Part shown: one piece after another, positions 14,687 through 24,104 of the stretch
Position numbering within the stretch: position 1 is the stretch's first letter
Layout of the letters: every line of letters starts with the position of its first letter
From: Candidatus Azobacteroides sp.
GTDB taxonomy: Bacteria; Bacteroidota; Bacteroidia; Bacteroidales; Azobacteroidaceae
Length of the DNA stretch: 41,397 nt
NCBI GenBank assembly: GCA_009783445.1
Contig: WRFY01000109.1
Location: 1-41,397, forward strand
Direction: 5' to 3'
Made by a program: the position numbers and the translations under genes
The notes under the pieces: generated by a model
The model's database searches: none
Told to the model about the DNA's origin: nothing
Seen by the model: only the letters and a program-made list of their open reading frames with translations

Positions 14687-15796
14687 ATGCGCAAATTAAG
14701 AAAATATCTTCGGCGATTATTGATTAGCATTGCCTATATGGGTCTAATTGTTTTGCTTATTTCGTCTTTTTCCAATCGGGTTTCCCCTTTGACCAATATA
14801 TACTTGCCTTATTTGGGTCTGTTTTTTCCTATTATTCTGGCGTTTAATCTACTGTTTTTTCTTCTTTGGCTGATTACGGGACAATGGAAACAAGTAGGGG
14901 TTACGCTTTTGGTCTTTGTGATTTGCGGGGGAGCTATCAGCGCTTATTTTCCGTTGCACAGGCGAACGAAAAACGTTCCTGAAGATTGCATAAAAATATT
15001 GACATACAATGTGATGCGATTCGATTATTTGAAAAAGCACACATCAGACAGCCCCAATCCTATTGTGCAATATGTGATCGATCAAGATCCGGATATTGTT
15101 TGTTTTCAGGAATTTGCCGTGTCTACTTCCAGCAAGAGGCAACTAACGTTCTCCGACTTGCAGACTGCTTTCAACCGTTTGCCTTATTGCCGGATCGATA
15201 CCTTGCAGTTTCCTTATTCCTCGCAAGTTTTTGGACTGGCTATTTTTTCCAAATTTCCCATTTTATCGCTGCACTCTCTCCCGATCAAGAGCAATTTCAA
15301 TGGCTCTTTTATAGCCGAATTGGATATTCGCGGGCGAAAAGTTTGTTTGATCAATAATCATTTAGAATCCAATAAAATTTCCGCAGACGAACGAACCGAT
15401 TATTACAACCTAACTAAAGATCCCGATACGCAAAAATTGGAAACATTTACGCACTTTATGTTTCAGCGGTTAACTCCTGCATTTCGAATTCGGGCGAAGC
15501 AAGGAGAGTTAATTTCATCGGTTATTCGCGAAAATACCCATCCTTATGTTATTGTATGCGGCGATTTCAACGATACGCCTTTATCGTATGCTCGTTATAA
15601 AATAAAAGGAGATTTGAAAGACGCTTTTGTGGAGAGTGGTTCCGGCATGGGAATCACATTTAACCGGCACCGTTTTCTATTCCGAATTGATTATATTCTG
15701 CATAGCAAAAATATCAAAGCGTACAACTGTACCGTAGGCCGTTTGAAAAATTCCGATCATTATCCGGTGTGGACTTATCTGCAATTTCAGGAATGA
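14687..15796 (+). CDS. Endonuclease/exonuclease/phosphatase-family membrane protein
   Basis: The protein has 369 residues. Two or three membrane segments occupy residues 1-90, and an EEP-superfamily catalytic domain runs from about 100 to 369. Conserved elements are KILTYNVMRFDY (about 102), the metal-ligand Glu in VCFQEF, NNHLESNK, CGDFND (about 290) and the terminal SDHYPV. It is four bases downstream of the second rhomboid, so it is the third gene of that operon. The substrate (nucleic acid, phospholipid or inositol phosphate) is open, and the membrane anchor favours an envelope role. Confidence 0.85.
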   Translation: MRKLRKYLRRLLISIAYMGLIVLLISSFSNRVSPLTNIYLPYLGLFFPIILAFNLLFFLLWLITGQWKQVGVTLLVFVICGGAISAYFPLHRRTKNVPEDCIKILTYNVMRFDYLKKHTSDSPNPIVQYVIDQDPDIVCFQEFAVSTSSKRQLTFSDLQTAFNRLPYCRIDTLQFPYSSQVFGLAIFSKFPILSLHSLPIKSNFNGSFIAELDIRGRKVCLINNHLESNKISADERTDYYNLTKDPDTQKLETFTHFMFQRLTPAFRIRAKQGELISSVIRENTHPYVIVCGDFNDTPLSYARYKIKGDLKDAFVESGSGMGITFNRHRFLFRIDYILHSKNIKAYNCTVGRLKNSDHYPVWTYLQFQE

Positions 15797-15912
15797 ACGG
15801 ATGCTATTCCTCGCAAAAAACAGATTATAAATTCATTTATAGGAAATTCACGGCCCTTACTGTTCAAGCAGCCAGTTACAGAAGAATGGCAAGAACCTTT
15901 GGAACTTATGGG

Positions 15913-16305
15913 TTAAATTTGGCCCCCGCTTGATTTAGGATATACGGCAGAATAGTCAGTGATGATCCCCACGGCCGTTTCGCGAATATCTCCGCCAAAA
16001 GGCGGATTTTTTTTAGCCAAACGGATTTCAATGGATTGGATTTGAGGAAAATCGTTATGAAGTCGTTGAAGAATTCTGCCGGCTACATGTTCGATCAGGT
16101 GGGAAGGAATGGTCATCTCCTGTTTAATAATCTCATATACAAATGCATAATGGATCGTATCGTTTAAATTGTCGGTACGCATGGCTTCCCGAAAATCGAA
16201 GTAAATCTTCAAATCGACCGTATAAGTATTGCCGACTTTTCTTTCCTGCTCCATTACTCCATGGTAAGCATAGAAATTCATCTCTTTGAGTTCGATGTAT
16301 TGCAT
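15913..16305 (-). CDS. folB: Dihydroneopterin aldolase
   Basis: A folate-biosynthesis enzyme that converts 7,8-dihydroneopterin to 6-hydroxymethyl-dihydropterin and glycolaldehyde. Motifs are IELKEMNFYAYHGVMEQERKVGN at the N-terminus (with the active-site Tyr and Glu), LIEHVAGRI in the middle, and RLAKKNPPFGGDI with the catalytic Lys. I start at ATG 16305 (130 residues); an upstream ATG at 16317 would add only MCKF. It is divergent from the bactofilin gene. Confidence 0.93.
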   Translation of the reverse strand: MQYIELKEMNFYAYHGVMEQERKVGNTYTVDLKIYFDFREAMRTDNLNDTIHYAFVYEIIKQEMTIPSHLIEHVAGRILQRLHNDFPQIQSIEIRLAKKNPPFGGDIRETAVGIITDYSAVYPKSSGGQI

Positions 16306-16352
16306 AAATTTGCACAAAAATACGATTTATACTTCATATAATTGCAAAATAA

Positions 16353-16383
16353 TTGGATTTCCAACAAACAAATTGTATTTTTG
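16353..16383 (+). promoter_or_regulatory. Bactofilin promoter
   Basis: TTGG (16353-16356), 19 nt, then TATTTTTG (16376-16383). This is a good match to the Bacteroides -33/-7 pattern, 17 bp before the ATG at 16401. Confidence 0.6.
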
Positions 16384-16400
16384 TAGTGTTAAAAAAAACC

Positions 16401-16757
16401 ATGAATTTGATGAAAAACAAAGAAACCGTTTCTCTCGGAGGGGCTCATAACGCTTTGGCTCCGGGTACCGTCGTAAAAGGAAATATCATTGCCGAAGAAG
16501 ATCTGCGTATTGATGGCAAAGTAGAAGGAATTATCGAATCTGCAGGAAAAGTAGTTATCGGCCCACAAGCGGAAATCAAAGGAGATATCCATTGTACCAA
16601 TGTCGATATTATGGGGAAAGTAATTGGCAATCTGATCATAAAAGATACGCTCAGTTTGAAAGCGTCCGCCAATTTTAGCGGAGACGCGGCTACTGTCAAA
16701 CTGGAAATAGAACCGGGCGCTATTTTCAATGGCGCTTGCAAGATGGGCGGCGTTTAG
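16401..16757 (+). CDS. Bactofilin (polymer-forming cytoskeletal protein)
   Basis: This is a 118-residue single bactofilin domain. A short flexible N-terminus leads into the right-handed beta-helix with its regular hydrophobic repeat (LAPGTVVKGNIIAEEDLRID, KVVIGPQAEIKGDIHCTNVD and similar), ending near KLEIEPGAIFNG. Bactofilins self-assemble into filaments at the membrane and affect cell shape. I use the ATG at 16401, because a start at 16353 would lie within the promoter. Its stop overlaps the convergent malQ stop by four bases. Confidence 0.92.
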   Translation: MNLMKNKETVSLGGAHNALAPGTVVKGNIIAEEDLRIDGKVEGIIESAGKVVIGPQAEIKGDIHCTNVDIMGKVIGNLIIKDTLSLKASANFSGDAATVKLEIEPGAIFNGACKMGGV

Positions 16758-19444
16758 CTTTTTCGATTGCTTTCTGCGATCAGTTGGCGTATCTTGCCGT
16801 TTAATTCTTCCGCTTTCATTAACTCATTAATGGTGAGATGCATGCGGTACTTCCAATAATGCCGTGGATGAGAAGGAATATTGATCCTTTCGGCTTCGAT
16901 ATCGGAATGGCGTAAACGGCCGTCCATCGACAACCAGTCTTGAAACGGCACGATCGTCAACATGGAGGGAGCCAATAAATGATTGCGGATGATTGCTTCG
17001 CAGAGTTCGGGCGTACAATCCAAAGGCGCTACTCCTTCCTTCTTCAAGACTTTGTTGTAATATCCCTGCGTTTTTTTAGAATCTTCTTTCCACCAAGCGC
17101 GAAGAGGATGCATATCATGCGTAGAAGTGGTACAAACAGAGAGGTAAGGGAGGGTGCGCAGATTCGTAAATTCCGTGTTGGGCGTTTTAGGCATTCGTTC
17201 GATTTCGAGACTGAGAATTTGTAATTTATTCATTACTTCCTGAACGGAGGCGGGAATCATCCCTAAATCTTCTCCGCAAACCAGCATATCGGTGGAATTG
17301 ATCAAAGGGGTCAAGTGTTTGATAGCCTCCTTTTTCCAAAAGTCGTTGTGACGCTGGTAGAAATAGTTCCAGTACAAATATTCGAAAGCGTATTTCCCCG
17401 AAGCATCCAATTCTTGATAAACGTAAGAAGAGGAAGCGGAAATACGGGGATGATAGTAGGCAGACTTGTCGGCGTCTTCAATAAACAAAACCTCGTTGCA
17501 AATGGCAAAAAGCCCCGTTTGGATGCATTGACTCTTTGCGTCTGTTTTCTCCAAAAAATGATTTCGGATTTTTTGCTGGGTATCGAATTCTTGTTTCAAT
17601 ACAAAATGTTCTGCGTTTAGACCGTCCAAATAGACTTGCTTCACTTCCGGGACGTATTCTCCAAACAGTTCCGGCAAAAATTTTTCGTGAATGTGCGCGC
17701 GCGTGAATATTTCTCTTCTGAATTTTAAACCCGAATTTTCAATTTCTTCGACGGAAAAGGGTAAAGAAGGACTGAAGTAACCCAACAAACCTTCTACCGA
17801 ACTTTCCGGAATTTGCCAGATACGGAAAAACCCCAAAATATGATCGATGCGGTAAGCGTCGAAATAATCGCTTATCTTAAGGAAGCGTTTTTTCCACCAA
17901 CGGTAATGATCGTTGTCCATCACCTCCCAATTATAAGTTGGAAAACCCCAATTTTGGCCGGTAATGGAAAAATCGTCGGGCGGAGCGCCGGCTTGGAAAT
18001 GGATGTTGAAATAAGAAGGTTCGGTCCATGCTTCGATGCTTTCGCGGCTGATGCCTATGGGAACGTCTCCTTTCAATACGACTCCGTGATGATACGCATA
18101 ATTGCGCGCCTGAGTCAATTGTTGATGAGCATGGAATTGCAAGTAATAATAAATGGCAATGTTGGGATATTCTGCCGAATCGGGACTGCAAAGTTGTTCG
18201 ATGCTTGACCGGTTGTACACGGCATATTCTTTCCATAGGCGAAAATCGGGAGTATGGCGCTGATCTCTCAAATAAGAATAAGCGGCATAAGGGATCAACC
18301 ATTCTTTGTTTTCTTCAAAGAAATCGGCAAATTTCGATGAGGCCAACAGTTCTTTTCCTTCCTGCTGGAAGATTTCGTGAAAAAAAGCCCATTTGAAACA
18401 ATCGACTTGTTCGTAATCGACCGATGGCAAATCGTTCAATTCCTTTTGTTTTGCTTTGAAAAAAGCGTCTCGACCGGGTTCTTTCAGAACACCCATAGCT
18501 TCCAAATTGAGATAAAGCGGATGCAAAGCATAGATCGAAATTGCATTGTAAGGATAGGAATCCATCCACGAATGATTCATGGTCGTATCATTGACGGGAA
18601 GTACCTGAATCAGCCGTTGATCGGTCAACTTCACCCAATCAATCATTCGAAGCAAATCGCCGAAATCGCCAATGCCGAAACTGTTTTCTGTTTTTAGCGA
18701 AAAAACAGGAATCGCGATTCCTGCGCATTTCCATTCCGGTTTTTCGTCTCTGAAAAGCAAACCCGAAACGATTCCCGTTTCATTTTCTTTCAGATAAGGA
18801 ACATTCAAGTTGCGGTTTTCTCCTTTTTCCCAACGGACAATGGATTTATCTTCATTGTTGATAATACAGAATTTATATTCAATGGGATAGTGCACTTGGT
18901 CGGAATTGAATTGTACCTGCCATTCGGGAAATTTTTCACATCCCATCACCAAAATTTTCGAGCGGTCCCAATTGCCTATTTCTTCCTGATTGCCCAAAAG
19001 TGCGAGACTTTCGTTTTTGGCGACAGAGGGAGCTAAGGCTTTGAGCAAGATTTTTCGTTTGGACTTTACCACCCGTTCGAATTTATCGCAAGGATGCGCA
19101 TGCCAACTTTTGATAAATGCCGAAGAATAAAAAGCCATATTTTGCGGGCGGTTTTGCCAATAATCCAGCAAATAGTACGATTGGAGCGTATTCGTGATAA
19201 TCACCCGGTGGTTTTTGTTCCATTCTTCGAAAACCAAATTATTATTGGATTTTAGAAAATACCGGTATTCGATAAGAATTGCTTGGTCAGGCAAATCCAG
19301 CTCTAATGTCCAATTCCCATCGTATGTATAAAGCATTTCTTTTGCCTCCTCCGTCTTCCAATTTCCCAATTCAGGAATAGAACCAATAATAAACAAAGAT
19401 TGTCCCCATAGGGTATAAAAATTGATATTAAAACTGATTATCAT
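16754..19444 (-). CDS. malQ: 4-alpha-glucanotransferase with N-terminal CBM20 domains
   Basis: The 896-residue, GH77-type glucanotransferase is like plant DPE2. Two starch-binding CBM20-like domains occupy about 1-100 (IGSIPELGNWKTEEA) and 120-240 (LLGNQEEIGNWDRSK). The catalytic barrel follows from about 250, beginning GIAIPVFSLKTENSFGIGDFGDL. Later motifs are DAYRIDHILGFFRIW with the nucleophile Asp and VCGEDLGMIPASVQEVM with the acid/base Glu. It disproportionates maltodextrins in glycogen or starch metabolism in the cytosol. It is apparently a single-gene unit; the peptidase gene upstream on the same strand is about 30 bp away. Confidence 0.95.
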   Translation of the reverse strand: MIISFNINFYTLWGQSLFIIGSIPELGNWKTEEAKEMLYTYDGNWTLELDLPDQAILIEYRYFLKSNNNLVFEEWNKNHRVIITNTLQSYYLLDYWQNRPQNMAFYSSAFIKSWHAHPCDKFERVVKSKRKILLKALAPSVAKNESLALLGNQEEIGNWDRSKILVMGCEKFPEWQVQFNSDQVHYPIEYKFCIINNEDKSIVRWEKGENRNLNVPYLKENETGIVSGLLFRDEKPEWKCAGIAIPVFSLKTENSFGIGDFGDLLRMIDWVKLTDQRLIQVLPVNDTTMNHSWMDSYPYNAISIYALHPLYLNLEAMGVLKEPGRDAFFKAKQKELNDLPSVDYEQVDCFKWAFFHEIFQQEGKELLASSKFADFFEENKEWLIPYAAYSYLRDQRHTPDFRLWKEYAVYNRSSIEQLCSPDSAEYPNIAIYYYLQFHAHQQLTQARNYAYHHGVVLKGDVPIGISRESIEAWTEPSYFNIHFQAGAPPDDFSITGQNWGFPTYNWEVMDNDHYRWWKKRFLKISDYFDAYRIDHILGFFRIWQIPESSVEGLLGYFSPSLPFSVEEIENSGLKFRREIFTRAHIHEKFLPELFGEYVPEVKQVYLDGLNAEHFVLKQEFDTQQKIRNHFLEKTDAKSQCIQTGLFAICNEVLFIEDADKSAYYHPRISASSSYVYQELDASGKYAFEYLYWNYFYQRHNDFWKKEAIKHLTPLINSTDMLVCGEDLGMIPASVQEVMNKLQILSLEIERMPKTPNTEFTNLRTLPYLSVCTTSTHDMHPLRAWWKEDSKKTQGYYNKVLKKEGVAPLDCTPELCEAIIRNHLLAPSMLTIVPFQDWLSMDGRLRHSDIEAERINIPSHPRHYWKYRMHLTINELMKAEELNGKIRQLIAESNRKS

Positions 19445-19472
19445 ACTATTTTACTTTTGTTTCTGTAAGCTT

Positions 19473-21353
19473 TTATTTGATCATAAGTTGCAACGTCGAG
19501 ATTTGCAAACCTTGCTTAATCTTTACTATATAAATACCGGCAGGCAAACAGGCCGGAAACTGGTTGTGAGCGGTTTCAACTCGTTTTTGCAAAACCAATT
19601 GTCCGGAAAGCGCATAAAACGACACTTCCGCCATATTCGTATTTTCTCCCAAAAACAAATTCAGCATCGCACCCGCCTCCACAGGATTAGGATAAATAAC
19701 CGCTGCTTGTTGATATATATCCGACGGTAAAGCCAACTGGCTTTCCTGAGGCATAAAATAAAAGGATATCAAACGATTATTTTCCGTAATATTTGTAATG
19801 GGTTTTCCCAATTTTTCTCCCGTCCAGAGAAAGGCGGAAGGAGTTGTTTCGTCTGTAAAATCGCATCTCGATACAATGCCTGTTATCGGAAAAGTGCAAA
19901 AACTGGTATTGATAGCGCCGTACGAAGCGAGCGTTCCTGTCGGCTCGCTGAAATTCGAAGCCGCACAAACCGGATAAAGGCCTTGTGGATGTCCTACATT
20001 CACGGTATTTTCGGCAAAACGTTGTGCGTTGTAATTGACATGATAAATCAGCAAGCCCGTCCCGGGAATTTTTCCGTCAAATCCTACCTTTTGTCGGTTT
20101 TCCAAAACGTAATATTCATTGGGATTTTGTGTTTTGATAATGTAAGCAAACGGCGTTTCTGCCGAGTTAGGCATATCTTTTACCACTTGGGGCGAAGACA
20201 ATTCAATCGGATTCACCCATCCAAAGATGATTTTTTGAAACATGTTGATGTGCGCAGGCGTAGCCCCGTTGTTATTCCAGTTTCCGTCCCCCATCAAGTC
20301 CCAGCTTCCCGTGCCGTAAAATAAGCCTCCGCTTTCCTCTCCGTCGGTATCGTAGTAGTCCGGCGCTCCGAAAACATGGCACAATTCGTGGCAAATGACC
20401 CCGCTGTACGTAATATTTGCTCCTGTACGTCCTCTTAATTCCGAAGAACAAGAATAGGTAGCCAATCGTTTATTTTTAAAGATCAGCGACGGCCAGTATC
20501 CCGACATGTGCGACCAGATGCAATTGTCTCCCCCGCCGGATTCTTCGCCATATCCTGCAAAAATGAAATGAAAGGCATCAATGTATCCGTCGCCGTCGTT
20601 ATCGTAATCTTCCGGACGCACGTTTGGATCGTTGAAAGCAAAAGCAGCCGCCTCTTTGGCTAATTCGGCCACATTGGCGTCTATCGCATTCGCTCCTTTG
20701 TTTTCCCCATAGTAAACCGTATTGCGGCGTGCCGTATAAGGCCCTACTACCGTAACGATCATGTCGACCAGTCCATACGAATTTTCCCGATAAAAGTCTC
20801 TAACGCTCCCTTGCTGCGCACCTTTCACGTAACCAATTTGGTTCATTAACTGGGCAAAATCGTTGTTTGTATAGGTAAAAGCTCGGTCTGGAAACTGAAT
20901 TAACGCGCAAATAACCTTAGTGGTTCCAATAGCGGCATTGGAGGCAAACAAAGGAACATGGTCAGGGGGTGCAACAGCCCTCAATTGTTGTAAAATTTCT
21001 TTTTGACCTTCGCTAAAATGAAGATTCTTGGGAATGGTTTTTAACCACTGGGCCGTCTGATCCGAACGCAATCCCACATTTTGAGCAATTGTAGAGGAAG
21101 GCACCATATCTCCCTGCTCATTGCTTGCGGCATATACGATGAATTTGTTCTCATCGTATAAAAGCGAATAACCATCTTCCGATTCCATCCACTTCATTCG
21201 TTCATCGCCTCGCATTTTTACTGTAATTTCTTCTCCATCAGGTTGTTCTATTTGGATAAAGTATGGGTAGGCAGGTACGGAAAATACTTTATGCAAAGCA
21301 AAGAAGGAAAAAAACGTTATAATCAAATATGTTTTAGTTGTAGTAGTCATCAT
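19473..21353 (-). CDS. Secreted M6-family metallopeptidase with type IX sorting domain
   Basis: Extracellular peptidase, 626 residues from ATG 21353. A signal peptide spans residues 1 to about 25 (hydrophobic LIITFFSFFALHKVFSV). A propeptide-like region runs to about 140. The immune-inhibitor-A-type catalytic domain has the zinc motif HELCHVFGAPD (His at about 322 and 326). The C-terminal 75 residues (YPNPVEAG ... EVSFYALSGQLV ... PAGIYIVKIKQG) form a type A T9SS sorting domain, so it is probably exported by the type IX system. The longer frame from 21395 is rejected because it would begin upstream of the -7 box. Confidence 0.92.
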   Translation of the reverse strand: MMTTTTKTYLIITFFSFFALHKVFSVPAYPYFIQIEQPDGEEITVKMRGDERMKWMESEDGYSLLYDENKFIVYAASNEQGDMVPSSTIAQNVGLRSDQTAQWLKTIPKNLHFSEGQKEILQQLRAVAPPDHVPLFASNAAIGTTKVICALIQFPDRAFTYTNNDFAQLMNQIGYVKGAQQGSVRDFYRENSYGLVDMIVTVVGPYTARRNTVYYGENKGANAIDANVAELAKEAAAFAFNDPNVRPEDYDNDGDGYIDAFHFIFAGYGEESGGGDNCIWSHMSGYWPSLIFKNKRLATYSCSSELRGRTGANITYSGVICHELCHVFGAPDYYDTDGEESGGLFYGTGSWDLMGDGNWNNNGATPAHINMFQKIIFGWVNPIELSSPQVVKDMPNSAETPFAYIIKTQNPNEYYVLENRQKVGFDGKIPGTGLLIYHVNYNAQRFAENTVNVGHPQGLYPVCAASNFSEPTGTLASYGAINTSFCTFPITGIVSRCDFTDETTPSAFLWTGEKLGKPITNITENNRLISFYFMPQESQLALPSDIYQQAAVIYPNPVEAGAMLNLFLGENTNMAEVSFYALSGQLVLQKRVETAHNQFPACLPAGIYIVKIKQGLQISTLQLMIK

Positions 21354-21372
21354 AAATATAATTAAGTCAATA

Positions 21373-21380
21373 CAAAAGTA
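21373..21380 (-). promoter_or_regulatory. -7 promoter element for the M6 peptidase
   Basis: TACTTTTG on the minus strand, 19 bp before the ATG at 21353. It lies back to back with the ssrA promoter, so the two transcripts diverge from a region of about 45 bp. Confidence 0.6.
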
Positions 21381-21388
21381 TATTTTAT

Positions 21389-21419
21389 TTTGCAAATATC
21401 ATAATTTTTTGTACTTTTG
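21389..21419 (+). promoter_or_regulatory. ssrA promoter
   Basis: TTTG (21389-21392), 19 nt, TACTTTTG (21412-21419). A textbook Bacteroides housekeeping promoter, 15 bp before the first base of the tmRNA. Confidence 0.85.
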
Positions 21420-21434
21420 TCATCTCAAATTCAT

Positions 21435-21829
21435 GGGCTTGACTGGTTTTGACAGCGGGTAGAAGTGGTTTGTAAGCATGCAGTGCGTCGTTGTTCGGCA
21501 CTTTAATCTCGAATGATAAAAATTAATTGGCGAAAAATCTTACGCTCTCGCTGCTTGATCGAAGCATAGTAGATGGAAGCTTTATTCCGGTTCAAGGAAT
21601 CGGAACGAGACGTCGCCCGGAAGCTCTGGCTTCGAGGCAATCCGAAACGGCGGCGCAGCAATATCGAAGATAGTTTGAAGTAATTCCCGGACTTCAAGCG
21701 AAACAAAGGGAATAAGCTCAATAAGGGGTAGCCTTAGTCTTGTATTGAGTCGAAAATAAAATGAGGATAAGCATGTAGAAAGCAAATTAGTTCCTCGTTT
21801 GGACGAGGGTTCGAATCCCTCCAGGTCCA
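21435..21829 (+). ncRNA. ssrA: Transfer-messenger RNA (tmRNA)
   Basis: About 395 nt. The 5' end GGGCTTGACTGGTTTTGACAG and the 3' T-arm GAGGG-TTCGAAT-CCCTC with its acceptor strand AGGTCC pair as in tmRNA. The discriminator is A (21829) and CCA is not encoded. The tag frame is GGC GAA AAA TCT TAC GCT CTC GCT GCT TGA (21529-21558), giving GEKSYALAA, close to known Bacteroidales tags of the form GENNYALAA. It rescues stalled ribosomes together with SmpB and Clp/Lon-type proteases. Short frames overlapping this region are not genes. Confidence 0.95.
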
Positions 21830-21863
21830 CGATAAGCATTGATTATCAGTACTTTGTAAAATT

Positions 21864-21908
21864 AACGCCCGACTTTGCATTTTGAAATGGAGAGGGGGGC
21901 GTTTTCTT
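21864..21908 (+). terminator. ssrA terminator
   Basis: AACGCCC (21864-21870) pairs with GGGCGTT (21897-21903), followed by TTCTTGTTTT. It is 35 bp after the tmRNA 3' end and also lies just downstream of the convergent porin gene. Confidence 0.7.
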
Positions 21909-21914
21909 GTTTTG

Positions 21915-24092
21915 CTAATTAATAAAATTGATCGATAATCCTAATTTAATCATGGGGGGGTTGACCGGATAATTGGGTAAGGAAAAATAGTCCGGAGGAC
22001 TGATCATTTTGGCTCCGGCATTGTAATATTCGACAAAAAAGCGGGTTTGTTTCAAATGGCAATTCAAGAAAGCGCTGATCAAGGGATAGTTCCCTACTTT
22101 TGTTTCTTGCTGCAATTTAAACTGCTGGAGGGCCGGCTCGTACGACGGCGCATAATATCGGGTCCAATAATGGACGTTGCCTCCCATTTGAATCGTTAAT
22201 ACTTTAGCTATTTTGAATTGGATGTACAGGTTGGTATAGGCCGCAAAATCCGGTAGAGGAATAACGTCCTGATTGCTGGAGGTTTGATACACTAATTGGT
22301 TGTCCCAATGGAGCGCTTTGAATTTGAAATTTTGATCGAGACGAGCGGCCAGAATCTGAATATTCCCATCGTGTTGCTGAGGAATTCCTTTTTCGTCGAA
22401 ATAGATGTAGTAGGTTACGTTTTCGACGCCCAAATGAAATTGGGTTTGCGTGTGCGGAATATTCACAGCGCCCCCAATGAACACTTTTTTTACTTTACTG
22501 AAATCGTTGTCCCACCAGAAATACCGGCTTCGATAATGATTTTCGTAATAAGTAGGAGCCAAGTTTTTAATGGATGCGCTCGCACGAATCGAAGCGGTAT
22601 CGCCCCAGATTGGAATCCGCGTTTCGATGCTTCCCGAAAGATTCAAATCGCCCAGATTGTATCCCAATAAGCCAAAACTGCCTTGTGCATTGTAGCGGAA
22701 ATATTTTCCTATCCGGTTGTCCAATTCGCCGCCTATGTAAGTGGCCGATTGGTTCGCCGACTGATTGGCCGGAAGGCTATCCATCAAAGTGAAATTACGG
22801 ATATCTTGAGTCAGGAAAGCGGTTAAGTCGAATTTAGCCCACTCGCTGAATCCTTCTCGGAGCGACAGCGCTGCCGTATTGCTCAACGACCAATAAGAAG
22901 TAGAATCATTAACCGATGTGCTGTCGTTTGGCATAAAATCGACATTGTTGGCATAATAAGCGGCTAACAATTGGGGACTGGCCGTATAAAAATTCTTTTT
23001 CCGGTCTTTATAATTCAACGTATAAATGAAGCTGGCCACCGGAATAAACTGTTTAGCCGCCTGAAGGGTGTCCTCTTTGCTTTCCATTTCCCGTTCGAAT
23101 CCAAGATTGTAACGATAATTAGCATAAAACTGTTTTCCTTTCAAATGGTTCCATGTATCGCTCAATTGAGTGGGAATTTCGCGACTGTTGATGTTCCGGC
23201 TGTCCATATATTCGGGATGAGAAATATACTCGGGATCGGTGATTCCTCCGTTTTCAGCATTGGTATAGTCGGAAGGCTGAAAGAATACATGCAGTTGATG
23301 ATGATCGGAAAGATAATTTCCAAAAAAAATCCAATCCAAATGTTTGGCAGACTGAGAATTATAAGAACCGCGCGCATAGAGGTAATCCACGCCGAATCCG
23401 AAATTCAATTTTTTCCCCGCATTGATTGCCAAAAGCGCCTGAAAACGTTCTTCCCGTACCTGCTGGCCGCCCGCCCTCTGATAGGAAAGAACGCTATACG
23501 GAATTTTAGTGTTGATAAAATCGAACCGGTCGGGGGTTTTCAGATAAGCGTCGTAACCATCAAGAAACATGAACTCTGAACGATCTTTTCGTTCAAAAAA
23601 AACGCGCGATTCGCCCGGCAGTCCCAGATTACCCAGGTAAGCCATTGCGATTCCTTGTCCTTCTACATTGGTACGATGAAAATAATCGGTTAAAAAGGTG
23701 TCGGGACGAACAGGAATTATCTCTCCCGTTCGTTCGGTAATGTGCCAAAAGTTAATAGATTGGGTCGTGTCGATTTTCGCGGCAGAAGCTTGCACATGTT
23801 TGCGAGCAAAACTTAACGTCGAATCTCTCTCCAACTCATTTTCCATCAGTAAACTATCCGGCATCAATAAACTGTCTGGTATAATCAGGCTATCCGGCAT
23901 CAACAGCAAACTATCGGTAGATGTCACGGTCAATGAATCCGAAGATTCCTCCTCTTTCGTATTTTGTCCGGAAAAATGTATCGGACAAAATAAAAAAAGG
24001 AAAAAAACGATTGCAAAAGGATTTCGTACCAAGTCTACAACAAGGGTAAAAAATGTTTTTTTACTCTTTGTGCCTTGTCTTTCCTTTTTCAT
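21915..24092 (-). CDS. Putative outer-membrane porin (Porin_10 type)
   Basis: The 725-residue protein has a signal-anchor region (basic lead, then IVFFLFLFCPIHFSG, to about residue 42). A Ser/Asp-Leu-rich low-complexity segment follows with DSLL repeats (about 50-90). The remainder is a large beta-barrel-like chain ending in an aromatic-poor but strand-like GLSINFIN. The fold and composition match the Bacteroidota putative porin family (Porin_10). It is 12 bp downstream of the oxidoreductase gamma-subunit gene on the same strand and may be co-transcribed. The transported solute is unknown. Confidence 0.78.
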   Translation of the reverse strand: MKKERQGTKSKKTFFTLVVDLVRNPFAIVFFLFLFCPIHFSGQNTKEEESSDSLTVTSTDSLLLMPDSLIIPDSLLMPDSLLMENELERDSTLSFARKHVQASAAKIDTTQSINFWHITERTGEIIPVRPDTFLTDYFHRTNVEGQGIAMAYLGNLGLPGESRVFFERKDRSEFMFLDGYDAYLKTPDRFDFINTKIPYSVLSYQRAGGQQVREERFQALLAINAGKKLNFGFGVDYLYARGSYNSQSAKHLDWIFFGNYLSDHHQLHVFFQPSDYTNAENGGITDPEYISHPEYMDSRNINSREIPTQLSDTWNHLKGKQFYANYRYNLGFEREMESKEDTLQAAKQFIPVASFIYTLNYKDRKKNFYTASPQLLAAYYANNVDFMPNDSTSVNDSTSYWSLSNTAALSLREGFSEWAKFDLTAFLTQDIRNFTLMDSLPANQSANQSATYIGGELDNRIGKYFRYNAQGSFGLLGYNLGDLNLSGSIETRIPIWGDTASIRASASIKNLAPTYYENHYRSRYFWWDNDFSKVKKVFIGGAVNIPHTQTQFHLGVENVTYYIYFDEKGIPQQHDGNIQILAARLDQNFKFKALHWDNQLVYQTSSNQDVIPLPDFAAYTNLYIQFKIAKVLTIQMGGNVHYWTRYYAPSYEPALQQFKLQQETKVGNYPLISAFLNCHLKQTRFFVEYYNAGAKMISPPDYFSLPNYPVNPPMIKLGLSINFIN

Positions 24093-24104
24093 ATCGTTTG
24101 TTTG

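Noticed and set aside
21503..21839. Minus-strand frames within the tmRNA
   Set aside because: They lie entirely over ssrA and are by-products of its structure.
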